Below, in pieces: positions 1-13,618 of a stretch of 64,000 nt of DNA. The DNA lies in NCBI GenBank assembly GCA_036924285.1, contig JAYKYS010000002.1, positions 47,879,501 through 47,943,500 on the forward strand, read 5' to 3'. Each line of letters begins with the position of its first letter. Within the stretch, counting starts at the first letter, position 1. The position numbers and the translations under genes were made by a program. The notes beneath the pieces were generated by a model. That model made no database searches and was not told the DNA's origin. It saw only the letters and a list, made by a program, of their open reading frames with translations. The DNA comes from Asterella californica. Its lineage: Eukaryota > Streptophyta > Marchantiopsida > Marchantiales > Aytoniaceae.

Positions 1-429
1 TGTTGGGAGGGTGCCTCGATGTCCGACCTCAAAGAAGTGCTTCCCCTCTCGTCTTGGTTCTTCTGCTACATCCTGTGCGAAGTCTACCACTTGTTGTCTC
101 CGTTCCCAAGGTGAATTTCCTTGGGATCCCTCTGCTGGTTGCAACTCGCCATCTCCTGATTGATTGTGGATGAGAATCACTTTCTTCTGGTCGAGCCGCT
201 CTGATCGCTTCTTGTCAATCGAGTCAGTATTACTCTTGTCTTCTTGAGTCATTGATGAGTTGCATGGTGTTGTGTCTGTCCGGAATTTGACTCCTCTGTT
301 GTCCATTGTGGGTGGTGAAAGTTTCCGTTGCTCTCTCTTTTGGATTAGTCAAGATCTCCTTCCATTCGCACGTCTGTTCCTCGTCGTTGAGGTCCGTCGG
401 CTATCTCGTGCTTGGTTCGCTCAATTGCT
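1..429. other. No gene seen; flank of LINE remnant
   Basis: No reading frame here has a recognisable product. The stretch lies downstream (in LINE orientation) of the decayed reverse transcriptase on the minus strand and may be its 3' tail, but no poly-A tract or target duplication is visible at the window edge. Confidence 0.3.
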
Positions 430-2690
430 CATGCTCTTGAGAATCTCACTCTTTTCTCGATATGGTTCTCTTTTCTGTTTGAATGGTGTTGTTCGACCCC
501 ATCTTCTTCTCGATTTTCTTCGCCCTGGTGCGCATGTGCTTCCCATCTATGTGAGTGGCATTGAAAGAAAGGGACGTTGAGGTGGACCCGCATGATGTTC
601 AAGAGTGCAATCGCTTCACTACATTTTCTCCCCAGTTTGTCATCTTGACTCCCGCATTGATCAATTCTGGTGAGCTTCAACATTGTGTTCTGGATGATCA
701 CATTGTGAGGTATGTTACATTACCTTTGGTTGAATACCTATTTGTTTCTTTCACTCCAGGTCGCAATGAGAACTTCCATCATTCTGCTTGCCGTGCCAGC
801 ATGCCTCCTTTGCTGATGTGCTCCAAGACGATCAGAAGAGATGGTGACATCGTGGCTTCTTCCGTTAGCCCTCTCACCAGCAGATGCCGCTATTTTCATT
901 TTGGAGCCGCCTTCGGACATTCTCAGAAGAGATTTTCAAAGATCTCCTCCTTGTTTTCACACCTTTCACACAGTCCGGAGCCCTTTTGCATTCTAGCTAA
1001 CCTTTGAGCAGTCGAGAAGCCTTGCTGAAAAGCCTCCATAATGTGACTTTGTCTTTTAGAGGAAGATACGTCCTCCATAGCTTCACCCAACACTTCAGCC
1101 ACCTTCTCTCTACGTGATATTAGTTCCATTTGTGGCTGAAACATCCTCCTCACTAGATTTCCTAGGGGCAGGATCTGACGCCACTCCTTCGTCGTTAGGA
1201 TCCATTCTTGTTTTTGCAGTTTGCCCACTTGCCAATACTATGCTTTGCTTGGTTGCAGGTTTGTCGTCCATCTCCTAATCGGTGCCGTTATCTCTCTTCC
1301 TTCTCGAGTGAGATGTACCCACGCACTGAATTTCCTACATGTTGTTGAGCTTTCGTTGCTTGATCAACTTCTTGATCTCAATTGCCACACGAGTATGTCT
1401 TTTCAGTTTCTGACAGTGGCATAGCTTGTATCACTATAGTGTGTGGGTAGAGAGCCGCGAAAGTCAGCTCGATTTGGAGCCCTCTCTTGATCTCACACCA
1501 GATGTCCCTAAGGAAGTTAAAGGTTGATGCTTTGGACACCCTACCAGAGGTCATCAGCAGCCATCAGTTGCTACAGTGTCCAACCTGATTTTTCTTTCTT
1601 CCACTTTCCGGTCGAGGTACTCAGTGTAATCATTTGCTCCATTATTTTCACCTAGTCATCCTCTTGGGAGATCATGAACTTCATACAGTACCTCGTTTTT
1701 AAAGCTCTTTGTTGCAGATCAAAGGAGATGAGGTCCATTCCTCCATCTTTTTTGATTTCTGAAATTCTCTGCAAGCGATCATTGCAACATGATCTCTCAT
1801 AAGAACATTCTACATATTTTCTCCATCTCTTCGGTCGAGCTTCTCCTCAGATTCATACACATCAAGATTTGTGTTGGTATCGATCTAGTGATATGCTTCA
1901 AGACCACTAATTTCTTTGTCATTAGAGGTGTTTTGAACTTCCAGTTGCCTAGCTGCTTGGTCATCTTCTCGATGACATAATGTGCTTGATCCTCTTCCAT
2001 GATCCGGTGTCTTGATGATCTCCCCTTGCTGTGCTATCAGGCAGCCCGTGTGTTCCATCCATTCCGGAGTCTCATCAAGTGCTATTGGGATAATTGTAGA
2101 CTTGGTGACATTGAGCTTGACACTCGAGATTTTCTCATACTCTTTGATCACCCCCTGGAGTTCTTGGAAGTTGTTATGTGTTGCTCCCAAGCTGATACCA
2201 GTGTCGTCTGTGAAGAACTGGTGTAATAAAGCTATCTCCTCCAATATATGTATCCTCTGGAATTTACCTTGGACCTCCGACTCATCCAGTAAGCTCAGAA
2301 GCGGCTTGGTTGCAATGAGAAAGAGTAGTGGGACCAAGGGGCAACCTTGACGGACACTTTTTTGCAACTGGATTTCTCTTGTGAATTTAATATTTACATG
2401 AACTTTCGAGTGTGCTCTTGTGACTAACCTTTGGTCATTTGGATATCATATCAATATTCATTGCCGTCATCTCTTCTCAGAGGTACGTGGGGCTGACTCT
2501 GTCGTATGTCCTTTTGAAATCTAACTTGATGAACATCACATCGGTGTGGTTCTTCTCTTCCCATTCCTGCCCTAGTTTGAATACCAGGAGGTTATGTCTA
2601 CCTTTTACAAAGCCTTTCTGACGTTTGTCTACGACCTCCTCCAGTCTCTTAGCTAATAGTTTACTTGTGGTACCCTCAAAAAGTTGATCT
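430..2690 (-). pseudogene. LINE (non-LTR retrotransposon) reverse transcriptase, decayed
   Basis: The element encoded a reverse transcriptase that copies LINE RNA at its insertion site. Reading the minus strand from 2690 downwards, the blocks come in the right order: KRLEEVVDKRQKGFVKGR (finger region), KLDFKRTYDRV (catalytic block, canonical LDFxKAYDRV), RQGCPLVPLLF, and FTDDTGISLGA, which is the YADD/FADD box with the Ala changed to Thr. Then follow LVVLKHITRSIPTQILM near 1850-1930 (thumb) and GLCERCENKEEIFENLF near 930-980, typical of the zf-RVT domain of plant LINEs, then WMEVLIATWSERNK-type residues near 740-780. Frames change several times and stops interrupt the coding blocks, so it is dead. 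No endonuclease domain was recognised upstream. L1-like plant LINE is the best assignment; exact ends are not defined. Confidence 0.85.
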
Positions 2691-5600
2691 TCCCAATTTG
2701 ATAATTCAAATTAATTTTTTTAAATGAATCTTTTAGACACTAGCGTAACCATAACTGCTTTGATTATCAGAAATAAGGAGTTAAGCAGACATGGAACCCT
2801 TAGGCTAGAAGTCAACTAAGGTAGAAACCATGGGACACTCTTTTAAACCTATTTCTCCTCGTTAGGATTAAGGTTACATGGATGTACCTAGTATAGACCT
2901 TCAGATATAGGCTTAGCTCGGTTTAAAGGACTTTGAGGAAATCCTTATAGTCGGTAAGAGCGAAATAGCATTAAGGTTCTAGTATCCATGTCCATGGTCA
3001 ATCGCGACGTAAACTACGAGACAGGAATTCAAAGGGGTCAAAAAGTAGTTCTCACTATTGGGTATCATCTAGGATGTCTTAACCAAAGCGGACTGTGAGG
3101 AAGGAACCAAAGGAGCAGCTATGGCAGGAGGAGCATGGCGAGGCTTTCAAACCAGGTTAGGATCTAGAGTGGGATCCACTCTCTTTCCTAAACCCACGTG
3201 TCGGCTGTATACAAAACCAAGACCTACCTTGTGGATCTAGAGTGTGTGGTCTGGATCTGGTGACAATGCACAGGTGCAGATGGAAGTAGTATCTGATACG
3301 TCCTATAGTTCAAGGGCAGCTGACGAGAGGAGTCTATTCTTTGCCAGTCGAATTTAGGTCGTCATTGTGTAGACCGACGAGTAGATATACCGGACTATCG
3401 ATAGAACCCGGGAAGAAAACAAATTAAACGAGAGCAATTGAGCTCCTGCGGAAGGGGAGGGATCAGTTCAGTAGTTTAGAAAGGGGTACATTTCGGTTCA
3501 GCAAACACCAAGACCTCGAGAAGGACCGGAGGTCAATAATAATAAGCTTAGCATTAGGAAGGGCTTGTCTTAGTAGCAGAATAGTGCGGACAAATTTACT
3601 GTGACAACCGGTTGAGCTTAGAGTCCCACGAAATTTTCTTTCGACAAAGGGGGTCACGTTATCAAAGAAGGAAGTCTGCGACCGATGGAAAAGAGATTGT
3701 GCTGAGAAGGTATCACTACGGTACCCAAGGCCATCCTCTTATACTTACAAGGAATCTCTCAGTCATGATAATTGGAGTCATTGACCCGCTGTGAAATTCT
3801 CGTGAGAAGACTGACGCTAAAACATGAGCGTTCTATAAGAAGAAAGGAGGCATTTCCCAGACATTCGTACGCTGCTAGGAGCTGTGCTACTACCCCGAAG
3901 AAACACTCTATGAATTAGAAGTTGAAGGCTTGGTATCTGACTGAAAGATAACCCACGAACTAGAACCATCCCATTATATTACTCCGAGGTCGTAAAAGCT
4001 TGGAGATACTTGAACAACAGGATATCATGCTGTAGTTGCTCAGAGTATCAAGGTGAGAGTCTTGAGGTATCTCTCCTTACTAGCACAACATGGGTATTAG
4101 ATTAAATGTTTTGCAACTGATCTAATATGCATTGTAGTAGGAAAATTCTGTTGTGATATAGTACTAGTGGTAACTTATCGTCGTAGTCGGATGGTGTGCC
4201 GTTTCAGTCAGAAGGTATTAGATAAGGTGTTATCTCTGTAAATGATGTATCATCTGTTGAAGTTGGTTGTTGAGTTTTCATAGAACGTGAAGTTTGATTG
4301 GAAATACACGAGATATTTGATTGGAGAGAAATACAACAAGATCTAAGATTTACTTGATGAAATACTTAAACTTTAAATATTCAATTTATCAGACTTTGTC
4401 TTGATTTCTATTGACTTAACTTGATCTCAAGTGTAACACACGTGCATCATACATCACAACTGGACGTTCAATCTTATTCTAAGTACAAGAATGATTCAAA
4501 CATGATCAACATGTACTTATATCACAAAAGCATCTTTAGATGTACACTAACAATACACTTTTTATTGATTTTCTCTAACAAGTTATTCACACACTCAACT
4601 TTTTTTTGATTTCTTATGGTTCTTTGATATGAGGATGATTCAAGATAAACTTTACAACAACGGATAGTCCTATTGTACAAGCTTTTCAATAAAATAAGGC
4701 ATGCATACATCAAGTAACCAATGAGTTCAGTACGTGGTGTTGAAGTGAACTATACTTCACTGTTAGAGATTTTCAATCAGCAACTTCGACATAATGTAAC
4801 GTTTTATTTGAGTACGGTCTCCATGCTAAATACACAACATAGCTCTTTCATCTCCCTTGCAGCATTTCTATGAAGTTCTATCTCCAAAACTCGATTCGTT
4901 TGATCGAAGTCAACCAAGTAAGAAAAGTCACTCCTCTTCTTTGAAACCCGTCACATTGTAATATGAACTTCAACAACATCTTGCTCCCAACTTGAACTTC
5001 CAACTGGATTCAAAGTTCACAAGAAATTCACTCTGATAACTACTATTATATGAAATTTCAGCTTCAGATCTCAAACCAATTGCTCGAAATGGATCAAATC
5101 TTTCATCTGTGCTAAAATCCACAACCCCAACACCTTCTCTTAACAAAATCAACTGAAATTTCATATGCAATAAGCTGACAAGGCACAATCCAATCTTGGA
5201 AATTTTCACTCATAGATTCGATCCCATGCTCAAGAACAACTCAATCATTGAATCCAAGAAAAATACGGTTTTACTTCTATCTCTCAACTGTCACAATCAA
5301 CTTCAATTCATCATTTCGAGGTCGAATCCAACCTAATGTAAGACTTTTTTACATCAGTGCAACCAGCACAACGTCAACAATCTAATCTCCTTGATAACAC
5401 CGGAAGATTATCTCTCAACTTCTCGAGACACTCGGAAAAGTGACCCAGGATATCGATTCGACCCCTTTAACTTTGAACGTCATAACACCTCAATTAGAGC
5501 TCGAAATCGATTGATCTTCATCTCTATATTATAGCTTAGCTTGAGAGCTTTCCAACGAGATCTCACAATTTGTGAATGATTCCGGAGGAGGTGACTAAAA

Positions 5601-6839
5601 CCCCAAAACTGTCCTTAAAACTTAGATGAACTTGATTGATCGAAATAGATCAATGAGAAAAGATCACATTATCTCATACTTGGCATCATAGAACGAGTTG
5701 TCACTCCAAAACTCTCTCACCCCTTCAAAGCTTGAACAAAAATACTTTGGATCCCAACCTTAGGATAATCACCCTCGCTAGACGAAAGAAATTACAATGG
5801 CACGAGAATACTCAAGATTCAATACAAAGTCAAGATGGTGATCTTGAATCGATCTATGATGAAAGGTACTACAAAAGAGAATGAGAGAAGTCATCACTTG
5901 ATTACAGTACTCCTTATCAAAGTTTCTCGTGATCCACGCATGATGGCTGATCTTCTGTCAACTGTGACATCCGATATCAACTCAGACGTTGAAAGGAACG
6001 TTGGCTGGAAAGTTCAGGTCCATTCACCCGTCAAAGTAAGATGTACACAATCAAGTCTCAATTCTCTCTGCATGTGACAAACCGGCAAGATCACCGGAGT
6101 AGACAAATTCATCATCCTCTCCATGAACTCATCACCAAAGTAGGCAACGAGTCAATGTAAAAGATGACCGCGGTGGATGTAGTGAAGCTTGATATGAAAC
6201 TGATTCGATAATGAAAGATCTGGAACTTGGATCAGTCCTCCATCTATAAATACAACTCTCGTAGCTCCTCATCCGTCATGTAAGACACACTCACGAAACA
6301 CCACCTAAAGAAGAATACTCCCATGAACTCTCGACACTCTATCTTATACACAAATTTGACAACAAGAACCACTCACAAGAATGTCCACGGATCATTGAGC
6401 TAACACGTCTCATTGTCGTGCGATCTAATATCTCAGATAAACGTGGACGTGACACCTAATATGCTGTCCAGCGAGTTACATGAAAAGATCCACGAGATGT
6501 AAAAACAACATAATACAAGTTCTACGCTAAATTCATATGAGCCGTGTCACAACATGACAACATTCATTGTAATACGATGTTGCAATGTTTTAGATTTTTA
6601 TTAGCAGACAATGGTACCTCATATTGTCTTAGGCATTGAAAGCATCATCTCTATTTCTATTTTACTAGACGTGACATCGACCAAACTACAGAAGTTAGAC
6701 GATGTATTATCTCAATCTTTTGTTAGAGTTAGATGTTATATCGTCTCTTATTTGGACGGTATGTCGTCTCATATTGTTAGTCGTCCAAACATCTTTGCCG
6801 AGCGGTACGTCGTCCTAGATAGCATACGATGATCAACAT
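2691..6839. other. No gene recognised; diffuse repeat-derived DNA
   Basis: About 4 kb without a convincing coding region. Short frames at 3612-3794 and 3840-4000 show amino-acid runs of ordinary composition but no family I recognise. Around 4,880-5,770 the minus strand has the texture of a retroelement LTR (repeated GAAATT/GATTCAA words, no long frame), but no second copy or TG...CA ends were found. At 6,560-6,830 the words GACGAT and TCGTCT recur irregularly. These are impressions, not assignments. Confidence 0.3.
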
Positions 6840-8283
6840 GTTTGTACGTGGCTTTGATGATGTTTCAGGAGGACATTTAACATGCATCAGACGTACTACA
6901 ACGCCTCAAGATGACCTTCTTTGTGTTCAAGTGGAGGACTTGGAGGACTTGCCCTCTGATGTATACCTCGTGATGTGAACACGCTATATAAGACCACTCG
7001 AGACAATGAGGGCTCGATCTATCTGTGGACCCTGAGATGTGGCGAAGAACGTTGATGAGATCAAACAATGAAGCAGGAGGATACGTATCCCGCAAGACCG
7101 CAGTAGCCAAAGTAACAATGCAGGATTAGAAAGTCTTCGTGGATGGAGCAGCTACGGACAACACGTGGAAGATCAAATCGTCCTTGGATCAAGAGCGGAG
7201 AGCCTTAGCATACATTTACATGTCAGTCTTCTTCAGCAAGAAGAAGGTTTGACATGACTGGGAGGTGGAGTTCTTGGAGCGGGTCATCAAGGACGAGAGA
7301 GTAGATTGGGGAGCATGGGTGCACCTCTACGTCAAGGACTTGGTATGCACGTTGGGTACCACGGCCGTCGGTGTTCCTAGTGCACATGTACTCCACAATT
7401 GAGAAGATGTCCTATGAGGAACGAGAGTCTTTACTACCCAGGTCAGGACGCACTTACTCTATACTCTTGGATGTCGTTGTGGTCAGATCAGTTTTTGACT
7501 TAGTGAGCAATATCAGATATGAGCTTGGAGGTATACCAGAGGATGTACGACAGAGACTTCACCTCGTCCCACTGTAACACCAGGAGAGGAGAATGACGAG
7601 TCATCACATCTGACCTTTAGGAAGAATACAAGCTTAGGGAGAGATCAGTCCTCTGTCGTACTAGTACTGAAGCTACTGCAGCATAGCCAACTCTCTTTCA
7701 GGAGAATGGGTTAGGTTCAGAGAGCACTTTAAGTTAGATATATAGAATTTGAATGTTTTGACTGAGTTACATGAGGCAGCTGTTGCTGATGGGCAAGTCA
7801 TAGCATCTGATTTTAGGTTGCGTACGCTACGTCGTCTACGAGTTTGCTATCAAGATTCACATAACACCTTGAGGAATTACGACGCACGCAAGCACATGAC
7901 CGTTGACAACAGTTGACATAGTTGGAAGCCGACTTGGTAGTTGCTCAAGAGGCACATGAGTCTTTGAGACAAGAGAGGGACAACCTTCACATGCAGATAG
8001 ACGAACTGGAGGGCTAGCTCCACACATGAGAGGTTCACCTTCTGACTCAAGAGAACAGTCTTCTTGAGATCGAACAACTACGTATGGAGGAGAGTGCTCG
8101 ATCAGATGATCGTATTAGGCATCTTGCCTCAGAGATGAAGGCGCATGAGGAGCATGTACAGAATGTTAGATCTGTCATCATTTGGCAGGCCATCAGAGTG
8201 GCTTATGCCAAGAGAGTGAAGTGCTTTGATGCATGTGTGAGCACTTTGGGAGAGCTTACTCATAATGTACAAGTAACATGATT
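6840..8283 (+). pseudogene. Decayed transposon-type ORF with C-terminal coiled coil
   Basis: I do not recognise a characterised protein. Frames must be switched to follow it. Near 7,140-7,390 the plus strand gives a globular segment containing WKIKSSLDQERRALAYIYM, VEFLERVIKDERVDWGAWVH and LYVKDLVCTLGTT. Later, 7,900-8,280 gives a charged heptad-rich segment (LEADLVVAQEAHESLRQERD, then LLEIEQLRMEESARSDDRIR) ending at a stop after 8,277. The layout, globular W/F/L-rich block followed by a long coiled coil, resembles the anonymous ORFs carried by many plant LTR elements, and similar broken ORFs lie at 58.4-60.0 and 63.3-64.0 kb. At least two in-frame stops and several shifts make it non-functional. 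Transposon ORF is an inference; a host coiled-coil pseudogene remains possible. Confidence 0.45.
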
Positions 8284-10097
8284 TAGGATTTTTAGTTCCA
8301 GTGTTCTTTCTATAAAAAGTTTTTATTTTATCTCTTCATAATTTTAATTAAGCATTTCTAATTTTTTTAAATAAAACTTAAATCATAGTTGAGATCAAAA
8401 TTTCATCACCAAAATTCCTCTCGTAATTTCAGCTTGGAATTTTGTCCATCTCTTGTTATAATTTTAAAACAAGTTAAAGATGGAAAGAGTCTGTTTTTTA
8501 GTCAAGAAAGAAAATTTTCTGAGTATTTTATTTTATTTATAACATAAATATTTAAATATTTTTAAGAAAAAAAGATATTAAATACCTCTTGTCTCACATG
8601 TGTTATAAAAAATACAAAAGAGTGGACAAAGTCATCTCAAGTGTTAAACCACCATTTTCATTTGACTCGTATTTATGAGAACCAACAATGAAAATAACAG
8701 TTTTAGAAGAAAACTTATCATAATATGCATCCAAAAGAGTATGAAGGTCGTGAGAAAGCAAGAAGACATGCAAACAAAAATATACTTTCGTGACTAGTGC
8801 CAAGTCTCCTATTCTTCACGGTGAGAGGAGCACATAACTTGTAATGAGGGGGAATAACTTAAATGTTCAACCGGGAAAACATTTCATCTTGAGAGTGAAT
8901 AAATAAATTTAAAGTGAGAAAAGAATAATAAATCTGAACCGTCTAAACTCCATATAGTTCATTGTTGTCTTCACTTGTATGTGCCTTCTACTTGGAGATA
9001 TTTTAAATATAAAGTGAGAAAATTCTACAGAAATCTCTGCTTGGTTTTTCCAGTGTGCGTGGTCTTGGTGCTTGGTTTGCTCCTTCTCTCGTATACGCTA
9101 AACTGTCAAACTGTTAAATAAGTGGTTTAAAAATGATCAATCTTTAAACGTCTTGAGTTAGATACTGCAAAAGACATCAACTTTTTCAAGCATATTGTCT
9201 TCTCAAAATAATATCAAAATAGAATAATATCAGTAAGTGACAATAAAAGAACATTGACACGTGAGATGAGATGTTTATTGAGAAATTTTCTTTCGTCGAG
9301 AGTGTTATGCCTTGCTGAACAGATCATTGATTGAAAGTACTTTTTTGTTTAATGGTGCATGGAGTTTCAGGTATCGTAACTATTGTAGTTAAATTCATTT
9401 CGGATGTTTCTATATGTATCCACGGTATGCTTGTTACAAAGTTAATACACCGTGATATTACATTACATCTGAAGTGACTTTTATATATATCGCAGTTTGA
9501 TTCAATGAATCCTAGACCCACATGCTAATTACGAACTCCACATAGCAGAATACATAAGTGATAGAATTTTGATCTATCATCCGTGTTTACCGATTATTAT
9601 CTATTTTTCCATTAATAGGGTGAACCATAATGCACTCACATGGTCGGTGCAAGCAAGTCATATGGAGAAATTAAAATGTGAGCTCTAGCTAGAAAACTAA
9701 AGTCCGGTGTGAGTGAGAAAATGCAATTATACAATTAGGTGAAGTGATCATGGGGTTGGTGAAATAAGGTTTTACAAGGATGTCTTGTTTTGGGTGTTTT
9801 TTCTAATCAATTATTTATTATTGTTGTTATCATATAAGCTCATTCGGGCAAACCTCTAAATCTTTTCCAAAAGTTTTTTTCATAATATATTTTCCTTGTC
9901 TTTACTCTTGAAGATGTTTGATTCATGATTACCGATAGTCTATAAGTTATCTTTAACGAGATGAGTGAAGTTAGCCTTGATGACTATAACCAAAGTATAG
10001 CTTCTTGAAGAAGTTAAATATCTTTGATATATTATTTAATATATTTTTCAGTTTTATATTTTGAAATCACAAGATACAATTGTTTTCTTAATTTTCA
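8284..10097. other. AT-rich intergenic DNA, nothing recognised
   Basis: Strongly AT-rich sequence with poly-A/T runs and no frame of interest on either strand. No terminal repeats, tRNA-like arms or known motifs were seen. Confidence 0.4.
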
Positions 10098-10990
10098 TCA
10101 TTTATTGTGAGATTTGGGGTTTTTATGCGAATCCATCAAGCAACAAAAAAACCGACCCACGTGTTTTGCGTGCCTACAGGGCCACCGGGATAAAAAGGAA
10201 TCTTGCCCTTGCACTTGTTTTCTGGATAGTTCTATAAGGGTTATATGGATGCGCATTCCATTTTGTTCTCTCGTTTCGCAGCGAGAAAAGAAAACTGCGA
10301 GGAAAAAGTCGATGGAATGGATTCCTTGGCTTAAGTTACACAAATGGCTAAGACAGTCTTCTTCGAACCTTGATAGCTGGAAATTCCTCAAAAGTATGAA
10401 AAGCCCTTGCTTTTTTAGCTTTACAGGTTCTCTAGCCTAGAAGCGTAATCTCCACAAGGGTGTAGCCAAGCCTGGCTATTTCACCAGTCCTTTAGAGCTA
10501 TACAATGACCCGCTGCATTTTTTAAAGCTCTTTTAGGTTTCAGATTTTTGATATTAAAAGAAGATGGAAGGACTGCTTTTTGCTCAGGTTCTTTTTTTCA
10601 AATCATAGAATAGAAATGAGCTTATCTCATCGTAATAATAAAGGTTTCTAATCGTATTATTTACATATTAAGATATCAACAAAAATTCTCAGAGGTCCCT
10701 TCTTAGTTTTATTTATAAAAAGTTCATCTCTTTGTCTCTCGCAGGCCCTTTTAGGTCTTTTCAGTTTTTTTTTCTTCTTTGTCTTACAGTCCGGGGCTAA
10801 GGTCTCGTGTCCTTAAGACCCAGACTTGTACGGCTTGATGAGATCTTTCCATCCGTTGGCTATTCATTGCATCGCGTGTTTCTATCTAAGACACCGGAAC
10901 TTTCCAGTATCCGTCCGTACGGCCTGAGAGCACTCATTTTTTCGTATTTTATTCTCTGATCTTGTCTAGGCAGCGAAGAGATTTCACTCT
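10098..10990. other. Organelle-like patch, possible second mitochondrial insert (tentative)
   Basis: Composition and word use change abruptly from the AT-rich surroundings to a mixture of T-runs with words such as AGGGCCACCGGG, TTGCCCTTGCAC and GTCCGTACGGCC. This is the same texture as the certain mitochondrial insert at 55.4-56.7 kb. Frames of 97-108 codons are open on both strands at 10,098-10,440 but match no protein I know. I cannot name any organelle gene in it, so this is only a texture-based suspicion. Confidence 0.22.
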
Positions 10991-13177
10991 CTCATATTTC
11001 TGTATGTGTTCTTGTTATAAAACTTGTAGTTCAAGGGATTTAAAATTCTTGATCAACCAAATTTCTCTCCTTATTCATTTCTTAAGGGATATCTAAGTGG
11101 ATGTATGGATGTGCAAATTGGGCTCTAAAATGTTTAACATGGCAAATTGAATTCTGTTTGTTGGTACTCATATGATGGGCGGATCGAATGTCCGTGAGTT
11201 TCACTAATTTACTTTCTAAAATCACGTGAGAGTAAAAGATCTTTATTTTGAAAACTTGGTAGTTTCAAAATAGCTCAATTTCATTAAAAGATATCTTTAA
11301 GAAACTCATATATTGATATAAAATCTGTATAAGATTGTAAAATAACTTCGTATGAATCTGGAATGTTTTCTATTATTTTTATATATGAAATATCTATTTT
11401 ATATAGTTCAAAACATGGATGTCATATTACATAATAATATTACCAAACAGTGAAACTCCTAAACCGAGTCGATGGAACGAGGGAACTTTCTTTAGTTGGT
11501 TGAATTTATCAAATATAATTAGTAACAAGTTTGAAGATCTATAGCTTGATCAGTAGTATTCTTCTAATCCTCACTAACGTCAATGTATGATTATTAATTA
11601 AGTCCAAAAGAATTAGTTTTAATACACTAAATTTCATAGATTTGTTTGTCCACAACTTCATTTGAACACTGAAAAGAGTTTAAAAAAGTTATTTCTCTAT
11701 GACTTTATCTCCAGTATGTGATTCTGGAGAGAACGGTACTTTGTTGCTTCTTGGTTTATATTTTATGCCTAAAATGAAATATGTCAATTTATATATAAGG
11801 ATGCACTCATCTCATGTCCACGTAGTACTTTCATATCATAGAAGATCATATGACATTGCTTTATTTGGTTACTTTATTATACTCTTTTTAGTCACACTGC
11901 TGTACAACGAGGTTCTTTGTTTGTTAATTGTCTTGTCTCAAGCCATATAACAAAACAAACTTGTCTAGGCTCTATTTTAGTAGATGTACATCAAATTTGT
12001 CAAATTCTAGTTCCATTCAGAATGCTCTTCTACAACAACGCTTTTTGTAACATCTTCTATAGATTGAGGTGTTGCTACTCATTGTTGTGATGTAGAGACG
12101 ACTAGATGTAGAACATCACTTAGAGACAGAGGAATAGACTTTGGTGTTATTAGCAACAAGTAACTGATGAGATGAAGAAGTTTGTTCTTGTTGAGTGGTA
12201 CAATTTGGTCTCAATGCTTCCCATTCGTCATGACAATTAGAGATGTAAACAATATCTAAAGCTTTATCTATCATCAAGTTACACATATAATTGTAGTATT
12301 ATCAGTGACTTGCATCTTCTCCACACTTCTCTTTCTTGACTTCTCTTTCAGAAATTGCCTTCTCCAAAATTTCAAAACTTTTATACGACTTTATCTTAGA
12401 TGAGAATGAAATAATTACGCTATAAAGTTATGTCTCACCTCATGTGATAAATGAGAAAACTAACAAGTCTAAAAAATAAGTTAAATGCATCTTGCATGTA
12501 GTACTCTAAATTGAAATCCATCATTAAACATGCAAGAAAGCTTTCTATACTTTAGGAAACATGTTTAGCTATGCATCATACAACAGACTTGACTTCATAA
12601 GTCTTTTCTCTTAAAGTGATACTTTCCGGTTACGTTTGAAGAATAACATCACAACAAATAATTATCATTTTAGAAACATTTAACTATAATTAATAGGTAA
12701 TTCTAACTCATGTTATGTTGATAACACTGAACTATATAACTATTTCTCTTTCTAAATCAAAACACTATATCCTCAAGTTAAATCAAGATCCACCCAAATT
12801 TTTATTCAGAATTCTAGCAATCTAGTCTTTATACATATAGCTACCACCACGCTTCTCATCTTGATAAAAAGAAGACGAAGGATAATGTCCAATTTACACT
12901 AATCATCTCGTTTTCACTAAAAAACAACGAGATGATTAGCTTCCTTGCATATTTATTCGCCTCCTCGTGATAGTTTAATGGTCAAATATGCAAAGGTTTA
13001 ATTTGTTACTTAATCTTTTTCGTTGAGAGGGGTTTGGCAGTAAATTAAACGTTATATAAAATAACACCGGATGACAATCAACAACCCGCATATGTACTTT
13101 GGGGAGCGCGTCTTCCAGCGTTCCCCTTATGGTTTATGTCATAGTGTTCTCCTTATGTCTCCAAGTTTGGCTAACAT
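10991..13177. other. AT-rich intergenic DNA; one hairpin inside
   Basis: No coding region was recognised. A frame at 11,699-11,950 is open but its product is a leucine- and isoleucine-rich run with no family match. The only discrete structure is the inverted repeat at 12,899-12,939, listed separately. Confidence 0.35.
12899..12939. repeat. Perfect inverted repeat, 14-bp arms
   Basis: CTAATCATCTCGTT at 12,899-12,912 is exactly complementary to AACGAGATGATTAG at 12,926-12,939, with a 13-nt A-rich loop. It lies in non-coding AT-rich DNA. It could be a small fold-back element or a chance palindrome; nothing nearby suggests a transcript. Confidence 0.75.
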
Positions 13178-13179
13178 TT

Positions 13180-13204
13180 AATATATATATATATATATAT
13201 AATA
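13180..13204. repeat. (TA)n microsatellite
   Basis: An uninterrupted run of about ten TA units inside AT-rich non-coding sequence. Confidence 0.9.
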
Positions 13205-13598
13205 TTTTAACTTGTTTATGAACTCGGTGTAACATTTTTCAGTTAACATTTATATATTTTCCCGCTAATAATAGAGCAAAAGTTCTCAAGATCGATCATC
13301 TACGCCGTGCATTACCCGTCTATGAAACTTGCAAATTTGCACCATTCGATCAAGGCATATGTATGCTTTCGATGCCTATTATTCACTTCTATGTTACTAA
13401 AGTTGTTTCTTTAATGATAATATTTCGATTTACAGAGTTCAATAGAACATGCAAGAGCATGTGCATGCGACTTGAACTTGTGGAGACTTTTTGCCCGCTT
13501 TATGTACATAAGTATTATGTGAAAATTCTATATTAAATAGTAAAAAAAAAAATGTAACTTACAATATAAAATATTAATCGGACCTAGAGTTACATGGC

Positions 13599-13618
13599 GA
13601 TATATATATATATATATA
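13599..13618. repeat. (TA)n microsatellite
   Basis: A second pure TA run, about 0.4 kb to the right of the first, again outside any gene. Confidence 0.9.
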
